Source of the DNA: Isoetes taiwanensis | Taxonomy: Eukaryota; Streptophyta; Lycopodiopsida; Isoetales; Isoetaceae | DNA length: 64,000 nucleotides | Direction: 5' to 3' | Assembly: GCA_021234155.1 (NCBI GenBank) | Contig: JAJEKV010000001.1 | Coordinates: 19,606,558-19,670,557 of the forward strand | Shown here: one piece after another, positions 22,700-35,568 of the stretch | Position numbering within the stretch: position 1 is the first letter of the stretch | Layout of the letters: each line of letters opens with the position of its first letter | Notes under the pieces: generated by a model | Told to the model about the DNA's origin: nothing | What the model saw: the letters and a program-made list of their open reading frames with translations, nothing else | Databases searched by the model: none | Made by a program: the position numbers and the translations under genes

Positions 22700-23692
22700 T
22701 TTTAAGACTCTCCACCTGCAGACTTAGGTTTAGAGGGTCCAGACTTCCTTTTTTTGAAAAACTGGGATCTCTTCTTTGAGAACTTTCGAGATGTCGGCTT
22801 AAAGGGCTCGTCCTATTCCCAAAGTTAACGAGTCAACATTGTCGCTCTATCAAAATCCTCAGGCTTCAACACGATAATCTGCTTTTTAAGAGCAAGACTG
22901 GCAGATAGACCACCTAAAAAGAAGTCAACCTGCTGAGCTTCAGACAAATCTTCAATCTTGTGGATATAACCCCATAAGCACTAAGAGGACCTGTCTGTTT
23001 ATAGTAGTGCAGCTTCTCAAACGCATTGCGAACATCATGTTGAGGTGCATACTTCCCAATAAAGTGCTTCTTGAAATCAGATGAGGTGTTAACCTCCTTT
23101 TTAATTATAGGACCATTCCACTAACTATAGGCATCCGATTTTAGCCACATCTGCACAATAAACAATCGCACCTTGTCGCCTTTATTGGTAGTCTCAAAAA
23201 AGGTCTCAAGCTTGTCAATCCAATCCATCGCCTCCGCAGCAGTGTCCTTCCCATCCCAATCTGGGATCTTAGTGTGCTCGAGAATGCGTATGTCCTCCTT
23301 GCTCAATCCAAAACTTTTCAGTGACTGCTCCACAACAGCACTAGTACCAGGTACATCTGGTCCACCACCGCCGTCAAAGATTTCCCTTTCTTCGCAAACT
23401 TCCCATGGCCATCCTTACCAGCAGGGATCTCAATATAATTCTCGTAGCACCTTGTGTGTCCCAATACTACCTTGAGGCTCTATTACACACCTAGCAAATC
23501 CTCACCCCACTTAGTCTGCATGGATTCCAGGCTCTTCTGGGTTTCCTGTACACGACCAACCAACCCTCGTACATAAGGTTCCTTCTCCATAGGTGTCGCC
23601 TGCTCTGCTACAGTGTGCGCACCCGCACTAGTCTTAGCGTGCCTCCATCTCAGCTACTCAAGTTCCAAGCTGCAACTTAGGCTCTGATACCA
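22700..23692 (-). mobile_element. LTR retrotransposon: gag region and primer-binding site
   Basis: The minus strand reads IPDWDGKDTAAEAMDWIDKL, then ETFFETTN, an interrupted helix (FKKHFIGKYA), HKIEDLSEAQQVDFFLGGLS and a basic Lys/Pro tail near 22740. This is the order of a gypsy-type Gag (IPxFDG...W...FFE...F...GL). At 23681-23692 the minus strand has TGGTATCAGAGC, the primer-binding site complementary to initiator tRNA-Met. Directly beyond it the sequence turns A/T-rich with CA/TG at the boundary (TGTTATGAAC on the plus strand from 23693), as expected for the LTR edge. The frame is broken by stops, and no pol region follows on the low-coordinate side. Confidence 0.65.
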
Positions 23693-26600
23693 CTGTTATG
23701 AACTAAAATTTTAGCACCAAATTTTTTATTTGTATTCATACCAAACCATCAGAGTACATAGAACAAGTACTGCCTCACACGAGACTATATACATGCAAGC
23801 CACGTATACAAATAACATGATAATCACAACAAGATAACTATTCACAACATGTAGCTCTGCCAGCTGTCATACAACCTGCACATGACTTCACGTGTTAGTA
23901 GTAAAATGCATAAGAGTTATCAAGTAAATTCATCACAAGCAATGACTGACTAACAACAAGAACACACATATGGAATCCACCACACGCAGGAATCCATCAC
24001 ACGCACCATAATTTCTGCCATGCAGATGCTCCTCACCATATCTACACACTTTTTATCGTCTAGAATCCCCCCCTAGTAGATCTAGTGTAAGGGAGCATTG
24101 GAGGAAAAATGAGATCACATTTTGTCCCATTAAGGGATGCTTAAAATGCCGTAATAGAAACTTTTTAAACCTGTCCAATAAGAGAAGAGCTCGATATATC
24201 TCATTCCAAGATTATGTGCAAAACTGTAATTAATGCAAATTGCAACTAACTTCTGTAGAATCATTTTTTCATTATAACTTTTGATCCAGAACTCCGATTC
24301 AAAAACTTTTTGTACCAATGGGTTCGTCTTCACAAGATCTATCTAGTGATAACCCATTCATATATCTTTTACGATATAAATATATAAGAAATAAGCAAAA
24401 AATCATATTTTTTTAAGGTTAACGCATATGATCATATTGAAATACATCATAACCATATATCATTGGAAAGATCTTTTCATTCCGCATCTAATGCAACAAA
24501 CGCCGCAACATTTTGACAAGTGGATCAAAAGTTATGGGGGAAAAACGACAGCAATGAAGTTGTTGGTGCTGCATTAATTGCAGTTAATAGAGGGTAGCCA
24601 TTCCATTGGAGGATTCTTATGGGGATGAAATGAGATCTCAAATTTCCTCTAATGAATCTACAAGCGACAAGAATCCTCTGACCATCTAAACGGTTGGTTA
24701 ACACATACAACCATTCCATACCAGTAGAAAATTCAACCTCGCCAATCTCTAGAAAAAATATTATGATAAGCTAATACACTCATCCATTCGTGCACAAAAC
24801 TCCATATGATGAGCCTTATTGCACGCAAGTACATGGAGCATATCTCCATAATGGACATCTTTCTCACTAGACTATCAGTAACCACATGATATTGTCCCAT
24901 ACCAATAACATCCGGCTACCTCACCAGCACTCACAAGCATCCCTAGGATAAGCATTAGCCCATTCTCACAGAAGAAAGAGTGAATTATAGAGAAGGGGTA
25001 GCCTTGCGGCAGCTTGGATTCCCTACCAAGGTAGTACCACTAATCTCGGTTAATACAAATACTCTTAAGTGCAGTCAACTATAGCTTATGAATTAGATCC
25101 CGCTAATTTCATAAGGCTTTCCACGGAGTGCTCTGTAAGAGACATCAATTTGAGGCAAGCTCAGTCTCCTTCAGAGGGCCTTTCCACAAGGATTATATTG
25201 AAGCTCTCCGAATACAAACAAATGACTAATTTAAGGCCTGCTCTCATACAACAGACCATCACTATAGCACTGCCATAATGGCGCAGCCAATTTCGTGGCT
25301 CACTTGAGGTCAAAGCTTCCTTTGCTTGACCAGCAAAACTTATTGCACAATATCTCTTGTCAGTTCATTCTCCTTAAAATCAACTTCACTCTTTCTCTTT
25401 CTGCCTTCCAGTTCCTGCTTTTGCCCCGAATTATTTCCACCGCCCTTATAGTTAGGAGTTAGCAGTTAGCTAATGGATAACGCCAAAATCACATGTAACT
25501 AGTTATCTATAAAGTTAATAACGTGTTATTTTTCTGCCAAAAAAAAAAAAAACAGATTTTAACAATTTGAAACATTATCTTATCTAATCTGATCATGCTG
25601 ATTCTAAATATCCAATCAGAATTTAAAAATACTTTAACATGCTAAAAAATCGGAATATACCTCAAACCTTTGATGCAATGGCTCAAACCTTTGAGTCATG
25701 GCAATACTTTGTGGGCAAATGGTTATGCCGGGAACCCATTCGGCAGCCTGCTGGTCTGTCAGCAATAGGGTGGATTGTTCGGCAACTACAACTGCCTGTC
25801 AACCCATGGTCAGGCTATGATTATTTACACAATTTTAAAGGGCGTTCACGCAAAATGGTTTAACAACCATTATCTAATACCATACTATAATTTAGTGCTA
25901 CCACTAAATTTTATGTCCCATGGAAGTAGCCTATTAGCCCCATGGGTTAAGGCATGATATCCCCAGTTTGCCTAGACATGGTACATCATGACAATCCAGA
26001 CTAGAGAATAAGCGACCCCCATTAAATAATTCACAGCAACCCTATATCATAGAAATATTACTTCACCCCATATATATCAAAACATGCATGTTCACATTCA
26101 CAATAGTGGTCTGCAAATTTGGGGATAACAATTTGAAGATTAGACAATGAATCATTTTCAACCTAAATCAAATTAGCTTTTTGAATAGTGGTCTGCAAAT
26201 TTGGGCATAACAATTTGAAGGTTAGACAATGAACCAAACGAAATGGTTATAATCATTTTCAACCTAAATCAAATTAGCTTTTTGAACACTGCATTTTGAT
26301 TTCTACATCATGGAATCAGTTAATTGAGTTCATTGACGGACTGAAACCACAAAAAAACAAGTCCACGAAACAAAGAATACATAACTTACAGGGCAGATCA
26401 TACAAATTTGCAGAGCTTTGAACCAGTTCAAACATTCTTGCAGCACCAATTCTTGAAAAAAAATCCGAATTGAACTCCACTACGTTAGCCAAGAAAACAG
26501 AGTGAACAAATTTGAGGGAATTTTTGGTACACTAGAATAATGCCATCTTTTTCAATGATGGCAGTTAAAAAATTGCTATAATTGAAATACATTCCCGAAT

Positions 26601-27340
26601 ATATAATGTACTCGAATGGCCCCTTCTTTTATCACCCTAGCGTGCTTTTACCCAAGAAGAAAATGATACAACATGCCCAAACCCATGGATAGATGCCCTC
26701 ATGGTAAGTTTGACTTTCCAGTTCTTACCACCATGGGTTTATGCTTATAGACATTTTATTTCAATATTGTGCATCCACTATGTGATCTTTGTACTGGATG
26801 CATATAATATGGAAATATAAAGAAATGATAGTTTTGCTACTGGGAATTCTTTAATGTTGAATCAAGAATTAGTCACTATAAGTTGAAAAAGAGAATGCAT
26901 GAGGAATATTTTTAATCTTTCTCATTTACAATATAGCAAAGCAATTACATTTTAGAACCATGAACTACTCCCTTTCCATGAAGGTGCAATATAAATAAAC
27001 ATTACCAATCCTTGGATTGTTAGGCCCATATGGCGAAGCCATGTTATGGCACTACAACAAGAACATTTTTTATGTAGAGAATAATGGATGCGTTGAATCT
27101 AGGAAGGGAGGAAAATGTAGTTAAATGAAAAGATAGTGAGTATACAAGCCTGAACAAATCTTTGTATATGTTCAAAAACTCTTGTGTGCAAAGTCAAATC
27201 TGATTTATACTGAGAATGTACAACGTATTTGACTTGGTCTCACTATAGTAATATAATGTAATAGAGGCCACGTTTATGGAATCTTAAATGGCCATGACTT
27301 AAAAGAAGTGGATCATTTTTATTTTCATTTTGAAGATCAA
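23693..27340. other. LTR remnant and gene-poor sequence
   Basis: The segment from 23693 is probably the LTR of the gag-bearing element; its outer end could not be located. Direct repeats of about 90 bp lie at about 26105-26290 (TAGTGGTCTGCAAATTTGGG, then CAATTTGAAG). A lone MITE end (CCCTAGCGTGCTTTTACCC) is at about 26636-26655. Short open stretches such as 25069-25278 have no recognisable motif. Confidence 0.45.
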
Positions 27341-27357
27341 ATTTTTTTATTCTAGCT

Positions 27358-28149
27358 ATGGTGTCGCTAAGGCTCTTTCCTCCAATCGTATTATGGAATA
27401 GATCTTCTATGAAATCCAACATATCAAAACAATCTTGTCCATATGCTTCAATGCATCCTTTCCCAAAACAAGGCTGTGTTTTTGGAGTGAATGGCTCTCA
27501 CAATGCTGCAGCGATGGTAGGACAAGGAATTCATAGTGTATCCAATTTGCTTTTGTCGAAGGAAAAGGATGCGGAGTTGATGATTCAAAAACATGTGGAC
27601 AGCAACATTTTTGTAACAGATCTAGAGACAATTGAAGAGCTATATATTCCAATACCAGGATCAGTTGACTATTTCAAAAGACAACAATTTTTCACTGGAA
27701 ATAGAAGCATAGGAGTAATTGTTCCGGGGAGCAGAAAAAGGGTGGGTGAAGAAAGCCTTCTTTTGGGAGATGGGCAGTTTATAACTCTAGCTATGGCAGG
27801 ATTAGGATGTGCTGATAGACCTATTCGTTTTCCCAACCATAGGGGTCTTATTAATTGTAAAGCCTTGCTTGAAGATTGTAATGCATTCAATTTGGTCAAA
27901 ATGCTGAGAGAAATCAAGAGCCCTTTTGCTCTGGTTGGGCTATTTGGCCACCACTTCATAGCTGCTAGATCTGGCCCTGGATCTCCCACATTGTTTATGG
28001 GAAAAAGCCGACAGAATGTTACTATGGTTTCTTCCATGTTGATGGGCTTGGAAGCCATGTATTCTCCAAAATTTGAAAGAGAATTCGATGAATGTGAAGG
28101 AGTTATGATCGATTTTTATGGAAACATGCAAAATTTCTCATTCAGATAG
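27358..28149 (+). CDS. Class II glutamine-amidotransferase-like protein
   Basis: An uninterrupted 263-residue frame with no internal intron. Reading along it: a basic N-terminal 30 residues; QGCVFGVNGSHNAAAMVGQG (about 39-58); IEELYIPIPGS; NRSIGVIVPGS; LLLGDGQFITLAMAGLG; SPFALVGLFGHHFIAARSGP, then GSPTLFMGKS (about 183-213); and a tail with an acidic 'EFDECEGVMIDF'. The last parts match the glutaminase domain of GFAT (GAFALV...RRGSPLLIG) and PurF (E-x-E-P-GE-V-V-x-D). Those enzymes need Cys at the processed N-terminus; here no Cys sits at position 2, so it may be non-catalytic or need processing. The isomerase or phosphoribosyltransferase half is absent. The start follows TATTCTAG|CT, probably an intron end in the 5' UTR, as in the broken paralogue at 9524-12009. 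The tail ends FSFR then TAG. Confidence 0.6.
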   Translation: MVSLRLFPPIVLWNRSSMKSNISKQSCPYASMHPFPKQGCVFGVNGSHNAAAMVGQGIHSVSNLLLSKEKDAELMIQKHVDSNIFVTDLETIEELYIPIPGSVDYFKRQQFFTGNRSIGVIVPGSRKRVGEESLLLGDGQFITLAMAGLGCADRPIRFPNHRGLINCKALLEDCNAFNLVKMLREIKSPFALVGLFGHHFIAARSGPGSPTLFMGKSRQNVTMVSSMLMGLEAMYSPKFEREFDECEGVMIDFYGNMQNFSFR

Positions 28150-28639
28150 TACGACGAACATAAAGGATAAATTTTCATGTTGTAGACAAAGCTCAAGTAT
28201 TAAGGGATTGGCAAAAGGCATATATCTTCACATTCAGTTGAATTTATTTTGATCATCTATTTCATTTAGAAGAGAGATTAACACATGATTGTACTCAAAT
28301 AAGATACTAGTGATTTGGATTGACTACTACTTCGATAACTCTAATGTTAGTGAGTTGAAATGTGCAATCTAAACCTTTATCTTAGAAGCACTCTAGCCCT
28401 TTTAAATTATATTTTGTGTATTTTCATTTTTATGGAAAAGTAACCTCAAATATGAAACGTGGAGAAGTGTCAACAATATTTAATGGTGCCATAGGTCATG
28501 CTTTTAAATATGTAGCAAAATAAGAGGGGGTTCCAGGGGGATTTCATATAGATATAATTCTTGAAACCATAGACCATATCCCTAAAACAATTCAATGGGT
28601 TATTATAAAAAAAAACATAGATTTAAGATAAAAAATAGT

Positions 28640-28990
28640 CACATTAGCTCACTGGTTAGATTGGTTAAAGTCGTCTTATTAGGACATTGAGTTATTTTGG
28701 TAGAGGTTCGAATCCCCGTATTTCATATTCTAAAAGCTTAAGCGAAACCGTATAGAGGCTCGATATACCATCAAAACCTTAGGCAAACTCGTATTCGACA
28801 TCTTAAAATCATAGGCGTCCCCAATCATAATTGAGCATAATCGAAACGAGAGGTGTCCAGAGGCTCCAACATACAGTCTGGGCCATCGGATTGACATATC
28901 CGACGACCACCAGTTAAATAGCTTAAATTTGTACAATAATTATCATATCAACCATGAAGTATGCTCAACAACAAGAGAGATAGAACATAA
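28640..28990 (+). repeat. tRNA-derived SINE-like sequence
   Basis: An A-box-like TAGCTCACTGGTTAGA (28645-28660) and a B box GGTTCGAATCC (28705-28715) are spaced as in a Pol III promoter. There is no clean cloverleaf or 3' tail, so a SINE head is more likely than a tRNA gene. The 3' limit is not defined. Confidence 0.45.
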
Positions 28991-29261
28991 TAGAATCGAA
29001 TATATAGATAAATATATGTTATTTTAACGTCCAAGGGGACTCTATAACGAGCCATGGGACTAGTCTATAAATAATATGACTATGCGTTGTCTTGAAGAAG
29101 CGTGCCCTTTGTTTAGTTGGAAAGGCTACATGCAAACACCTTTTACAACATTCATTAAGCAAAGAATTTAAGCTTGAGGATCAAAAATATTGTTAGCTCT
29201 ATGGGGTAACATAGGTATAAGTGGCGAAGACCACATGCTCCTTATCATATTGGCTTCCAAA

Positions 29262-29662
29262 CACAAACTATTACATCCAACACATTTAAATTAAAATCCC
29301 CATGAAACCCCCATTCGGTTTGGGTGCATATTATTCACATGGGGGGTTACTCCGGACACCGAGAGCTATCGAATGGGCATATTTACACTTTATTCCTCAA
29401 TTTGGACTGTACATCGCAATCCTCGTTTGTGGGGTATGCATGTACAGGTTTTTGTATACTATATAATAAGGTTTGCAAAATACTATAAGGTTTGAGGAAA
29501 TGTACTTAATTTTGTTAATTTTGTACATGTATTGTAAGTTTTAGAGGCTCTCGCTGCCCTACGTAACCCCCTGTGTGAATATGCACCTAAACCAAAGGAG
29601 GTTTCAAGGGGATTTTAATTTAAATATGTTGGATGCAATGGTTTGTGTTAATGGTAGTTATG
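29262..29662. mobile_element. Foldback/MITE-like element with about 85-bp inverted ends
   Basis: The left arm (29262-29350: CACAAACTATTACATCCAAC, then ATTAAAATCCCCATGAAACC, then GGTGCATATTATTCACA) is nearly complementary to the right arm (29563-29655). The centre is A/T-rich and non-coding. A further partial copy of the outer end (GATGTAATGGTTTGTGTCAA) is at about 29690. The target duplication was not resolved. Confidence 0.7.
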
Positions 29663-30050
29663 TGTTGGTTGTTAATTTAATAGTGTTCGATGTAATGGTT
29701 TGTGTCAACTTAGAAAATTTTGGCCCCTTCGTGGCCTTGAGACAAGTATTGAGAATGGTTGGTGTTGCACCATTTGGGGGCAATGAGAAAAGTACTATGG
29801 AAGAGCAATACAACTTTAAAGCAATAATAATATAAAACATGTATAGGATGATACGGGACATTCAGGATTGAGAATATGGAATAAAAAGTAGAGAATGGCA
29901 ATAAAATATTACATACATGTGTTAATCGGCATGTGAGCATGTTACTAGCACTTCAGCAATCTCCTTGAAGCTTGCATGTGAGATTGAATATGGAGCATGA
30001 TTCAAATTCTTTTTCCTTAGATTCGATTCTTTTGCGCCTTTGACATTTTA

Positions 30051-30362
30051 GTGACACGTACCCAGTCTTTTTCCTGGGTACAATCACCAGTAAAACTTTT
30101 CGGCAGATTTGTGGAGGTCCTGCGGTTGCAAATGGCAGATGGGTCTAAAGCAGCTGCAAATCCGGCAGTCCAGATCTGGCTTGAAGTATGCGGTTCTTAC
30201 TTTATCCACTTCCTTTTATTTTTATGTGTCCCTTTGTAGGTCGTGAGGCAAGAAGCTGGTCTAAGGGGTTTGCTTGAAAATCCAGGATCAAGGCCTCATT
30301 TGAGAGATTTGGGAGCATTTTATATAGGTGCAAAAGCACAAGCACATGATTTTTCAGATTGA
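30051..30362 (+). CDS. Possible two-exon gene fragment, unknown function
   Basis: The exon ending at 30185 (…NPAVQIWLE) joins in phase 0, across a 54-nt GT-AG interval (30186-30239), to VVRQEAGLRGLLENPGSRPH, then LRDLGAFYIGAKAQAHDFSD and TGA at 30360-30362. The composition is coding-like and the splice sites fit plant consensus, but the intron is very short, the start is uncertain and I recognise no domain. It may be the end of a host gene or a retained exon. Confidence 0.3.
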
Positions 30363-31561
30363 ATCATCGCGGTTCAGAGTCATCATTTTGCAGATCACGA
30401 GATATTGATCCCGCACTGTAGCACAAATTGTAGGATAAAATCCTCATTTTGAAGCTTTAAAATCCTAAATTGGATTTGATCTATCTGGAAGGCTTTAAAC
30501 AGTTTGATGAAATGAGATTGACCGCTCTTTTGGTTCCGATGGTCTAGCCATAGACATTTTCCTGGAGGAAGAGTGAGAAGATGACCTATAACCTTTGGCC
30601 TTTTTACGAGAAGATGGGCTGTTTAAAAGCGTCTTTTGTTTTAGCCTTGCCGCTGCAGCATAAAGCTGTGTGGATCATATGAAGTTACTTACCCATTTTC
30701 TCAACGGCCTAATTGGAGAAATCCCTTCAGCAAAAACCCTTCTGCAAATCGATTTTTTTGGCTAGAGATTTAGATAAATCCAAGTCTAGTAGACTTTTTG
30801 AAACCAACTAAACCAATTAGGGGCTCTGATTCCTTGTGCTGCATAAGATCTGCATCCTTGTGTTTGCACTTTACAAGGAAGATTGTGTTCAACTTGCAGA
30901 GGCAGCGTAGGAATTCCCTGTATTCTTCAAACCCCTTCTCCGACCATGCTGAACATTGCTCTGCCTAAAAGAGCGCACACTTTTGCATAGACTAAGTTAC
31001 AGTATTTCGATTCCAAAAAATATCATCCAGATGAAATTCACTTTCCATGACCCGCTCATGCAAGCCTCACTCCTTACGCATCTTATAATTGAAGGTCACC
31101 ATTTCTTATCTCCAACACAAAATAGTACAATGCATCAGCCAACAAGAAAAGGGATAAGTACATCATTTTACAAGCAGTCGGGCCCTGCAAATCCTTGCTC
31201 AAGGCCAAATCTGACGTGTTGGGCTCATGTCTGGCCCTCGAAAAGTGGACACAGTACCAGGCTGCCATGCTTGCCAAAGTCTCATGTTTAAATGATCTAT
31301 ACAACCTCTTTCTTTATCTATTCCTATAATAATAAAGGGCAGGAATTTTTCGATTTACATCTATGAAATAATTGCATTAGAAATATCCCCATTATTATGT
31401 TTTCACTACAACTTCTAGCCTACAAACCCCTCCACAAATTTGAGCTCTACATAATAGCATTTTGTCCTTAGATAAGATAGCACAGAAGAATAGAAGAATA
31501 GTTCAGGAATTTATCAAATGTTAGACATTAGTACTAATTCCCTATTCTACAGGTTTGGAAC

Positions 31562-31606
31562 CAAAGAAATGTTCGCGGCGGCGTTGCCGCCGCGATAAAT
31601 TTCTTG
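31562..31606. repeat. G/C hairpin of a dispersed family
   Basis: AGAAATGTTCGCGGCGGC then GTT then CCGCCGCGATAAATTTCTT forms a near-perfect hairpin of about 18 bp in A/T-rich surroundings. Related sequences are at 45595-45680 and 60583-60605. Confidence 0.75.
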
Positions 31607-32779
31607 TAATATTAAGTATGATTCAGCTTCAAGTAATATGTAGGGTCCAAAAACTTCCAATACATCTTTAACTGATCCACACTTAGACTACATGCTAGAT
31701 ATTCAATATGTTGCTAACAACAAGATTTCTGTCCAGTCCCACTTTTGAAAGATCATGCTGTATTTTTTCTGTCCTTTTCTAGCAATCCAATGGTACCAAA
31801 TGCTTTGAATGCTCAAACAAACATGACCTCATTTGGTAATATTTCTAGTATTTGCATCTTCTCAAAGTATTTCAATACTTCCACGGAAGCTCATGTTCTA
31901 TATAACCTGAAATGCTGGCATATTCCTAGAAGTGAACCACATCTAGCATACATATGGCGATCAAGCTACTATGCAAATGAGGATTTTATCCAACCCCTCT
32001 CATTTGATTTGAGCATGTATTTCAGAGGCACAGGCACCAATACTGCTACATGCATTTAAAACTGAAAATATGTGTCACTATTTGCAGATACATCCTATAG
32101 TTGCATCTGTCTAAAGCATGTAAGAGCATTTAAACCTAGTCCATTTTTGTCACATCCTGCAACTAATATGTTCCAGAGACCACAGCTTGAACTGGTATTT
32201 TGTCGAAGACTTTCTGCATCTTATCAAATAAATCAGACTTGGCATTCGCAATAGAAACCAGCATTGAATTACCTCGTCTTTGTAACAAGGCAGCTCATTT
32301 TTGTTGGGATTTTCAGAAACATCATCCAGACATCTGGAGCTTGCTAATGTGCGAGTCGGATTCCTACCAGTCGGATTAATAGCTGAGATCACTGCCAGTC
32401 GGATTCCTATAATCGGCACACTCCTTTGAAGGGAGAGCAGGCATGATCTCCGTTTAACATCTCCCTTCTGACCCTAGCCCTGCCCAAAAAGAACAATAGT
32501 GTTACAGAAGGAAAGAGCCCTAAAATATTTGTTCGACTAGCATTTGCATCTTCTCAAAGTATTTCAATGCTTCCACGGGAAGCTCATGTTCTATATAACC
32601 TGAAATGCTGGCATACCCCTAGAAATGAGCCACATCTAGCATACATATGGCGATCAAGCTACCATGCAAATGAGGATTTTATCCGACCCCTCTCGTTTGA
32701 ATTGAGCATGTATTTCACATCACCAATACTGCTACATGCATTTAAAACTGAAAATATTTGGAACTAGATTGCATCTGTC

Positions 32780-35568
32780 TAAAGCATGTACAGCAGATCC
32801 ATTCTGGATAACTATATAGCTGCAAATGAGGCTCTGCACTGGAATAGATTGACCAAACAAAATTGCATCCTCCTCAAGCTGGACTTCAGAAGGGCTTATG
32901 ACTGTATTTCTTGGAAATTCTTAGAGAAAGCAATGGTCCATATTGGCATTCATCCTGCCCTCACTAAGCTCATTATGGGATTAAACCAAAAAGCCACTTC
33001 ATGTGTTATTGTCAATGGGACTCCCACTGGTTTTTTCCACATTCAAAGAGGGGTGAGACAAGGATGCCCCCTGGCTCCCTACCTCTTCATAATTGCTGCT
33101 GAAATTCTCACCAAAATGGTCCTCTCTTACCAAGATAAGGGTCTGCTCCAAGGCCTTCAAATGCCTGATTCCAATAAACAGCTTTCCATTCTTCAATATG
33201 CTGATGATACCTTTACCATGCTTAGAGCTGATAATGACAATATGAAGAATTTTATGGACTGTATCTCTAAATTTAGTGCTGCCTCTGGTATCCACCTGAA
33301 TTATGCCAAATGTTCTATTCTAGCTGATGGCTCGTACCCAGACCTTAATACTCATGGCATCAAATTTGTTCCTAATGGTCAATATCTGACTCTTTTAGGC
33401 CTCCCCCTTGCAGTTCATATGTCCCATAAGATTGCTTGGCAACCTCTAATTAATAGGATCAGGAAAAAGCTTATCCTCCTTAAAGGTTCCCTGTCTGTGG
33501 CTGGGAGGATTTTGATTGCCAACTCTGTCCTTGCTAGTAGCCATGTCTATTTCTCTTCTGCTTTGATTGCTGACAAAGCTTCCTATAACAAAATTGAGCA
33601 ATGTATTAAAGAGTATATTTGGCAAGGTACACACCTTTCTGCCTGGGATCAGCTGACTCATAGTAAAAAGTCAGGGGGTTTGGGATGTAAATCTTTATTT
33701 CTCCAGGCCCAAGTGCTTGGGGCCAAAAATGTGTGGAAAGCCATCTCTGGTTTCCATTCTCCTGCTATGGATTTTATTAGGTTCTGGATTAATAAAAGTA
33801 AGCCCTTAGGAAGTCCCTCCCTTAAGCATCAGCTCCCAGATTCTGCTTTCTATGAGTTTAAATGTGCAGCTAATACTTCTCCTCTTCTTAGAAGTATCTT
33901 TAAAGCATGGGAGAAGGTGGCTGCTAACTTTACTCATGACAAATTGTCCAATTCAGTGAGGGATACTTCCATTTTTTGGTCTCCTGTGATGGCCCCTTCC
34001 TCCTACTCTGCTATGGCTATCTGTCACCCTACATGTTACAAAAAATGGCACTCTGCCAATATCCTGCATGTCAGGGACCTCATTGATGATGAGGAGAATT
34101 GGATTCCTTGGGAAGTGATCAAGAAGAAAGTAGGAGGGGGTGCTACTCATAGATCGATATATAAAAAAGTGGTGCTCACCTACTCCCCTTTCTTAGGCAA
34201 AGATGGCAAGGGGGAGAGTCACTCCCCCCTGAACTGGTTCTTCAAGGTTAAAAGGAGTTACAAAGTATCTAAGATTTACCATGCTTGTCTTCCCCAGAAA
34301 AGCAGAAAGCATGCCTCTCTCCAGGGCCTTTCTTCCAAGAATTTCAAAAAGACTCTTCAATCTAGCTGGAAATCCTATGCCTGCCCTAAGATAAAAGTGT
34401 TCTCCTGGCTCATCCTGCACAGTGCTATCCTGAGTAACACTAACATGATCAAGAGAAACTTTAAGTCTGTCCATAGTGCTCTCTGCCAGCTTTGTAACAG
34501 TCATGATGAATCTGTGCTACACATTCTCACTTGCCAAAGGATTCAGGACTTTTGGAGATGGTTGACTCGGTCAGGCCTGAAAATCCCTGATCTCGATTCC
34601 ATAACCAGTATTTCTCAATTCTTTCAGCTCTAGAATTCCAATGTCAATTGTACAGTTCTACAATTAGCCCTATGGATTGTCTGGAAACATAGAAATAATG
34701 TGGCTCTGGCAAACAGGAAGTGTGACCTTAATTGGATGAAGCTCAATTTCCAATTTGAACTTATTAGATGTGCTATGGCTCATAAGGCCCTCAAATTGGA
34801 GAAGTTTGATGCGGATTGGTTGAATTGGGGATCCTTCAAGTCTAATTTCTTTACTATTCATTCTGACTCTCTGATTGACTTGAATGCCTTTGTGGATTGC
34901 AGCCTTTTTGAACAGTGTGGTTCAGGTGTTCAGGGGATCAATCTTACTGGATGATGCTCCTATTCACCATTCAGGGACGCCTCTAAAAGCTGACAGAGCT
35001 ACGTTTTGGCTAAAATTCTTGCTGAAGGAAGCCTACAATGCCCACATTCTCCACAAGTTCATTGGAGCCAACAACCGGCTTCTTACTGAAAGACAGTTCT
35101 CTTGCTTGCGGTCTATGTATTACTACCACAAGGGCAGGTGTGAGGCTGCAGCTGGTGTGTTATTGGATATTATCCAGGTACCCATTGATGAACTACTGCT
35201 GCTGACCCCCTCCTGGGCTGAGATTAATTGGATGGCCCCCCCTTGCTTCACAATGCCCCTTAATGCTACACACTCTTTCCCTGATCTTCCTACCATCCCG
35301 GATCCCTACTGAACTTATCTCCTACCCCATTTTCTGCTGCTCCCCTACCAATTTCCCAAAACTCTGACCCCTCCATCTCTGGCATATGGCTGTGAAGGTG
35401 ATACTGTTCTGACAGACTTTTTTCTCCATGCCAATGGATAATTGGTTGTTCTGTTTATGTTTAATTTTCTCTGATATGGGCTCTGAGCCTTATTTTGTAT
35501 GTACTTAAGTTATGATTAATATAATCCTTCCTTTTCCTCAAAAAAAAAAAAAAAAAATAAAGCATGTA
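32780..35568 (+). mobile_element. 5'-truncated LINE with poly(A) and 11-bp target duplication
   Basis: The element (32791-35557) ends in 18 A's (35540-35557) and is flanked by TAAAGCATGTA at 32780-32790 and 35558-35568. It begins inside the reverse-transcriptase domain, so it lacks the endonuclease and N-terminus. The truncated 5' end and poly(A) with target duplication are the hallmarks of target-primed reverse transcription. Confidence 0.93.
32786..35312 (+). pseudogene. LINE ORF2 fragment: reverse transcriptase and C-terminal zinc-binding region
   Basis: The reverse transcriptase is clear: LKLDFRRAYDCISW, GVRQGCPLAPYLFIIAAEIL, LQYADDT (catalytic Asp pair) and the thumb-like GIHLNYAKC. The region after it (VFSWLILHSAIL...LCQLCNSHDESVLHILTCQR) is the plant LINE C-terminal zinc-binding segment, C-x2-C-x7-H-x4-C. 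TAG at 34631-34633 interrupts the frame, which continues from 34634 to 34954 in the same phase. Then a one-base shift moves it to the frame ending at 35312. The protein cannot start at 32786 in the living element because the first few codons belong to the target duplication. Non-functional but not old. Confidence 0.9.

Noticed and set aside
27669-28058. Minus-strand open frame
   Set aside because: Shadow of the amidotransferase-like gene.
28640-28720. tRNA gene
   Set aside because: A and B boxes are present but no acceptor stem or cloverleaf can be formed.
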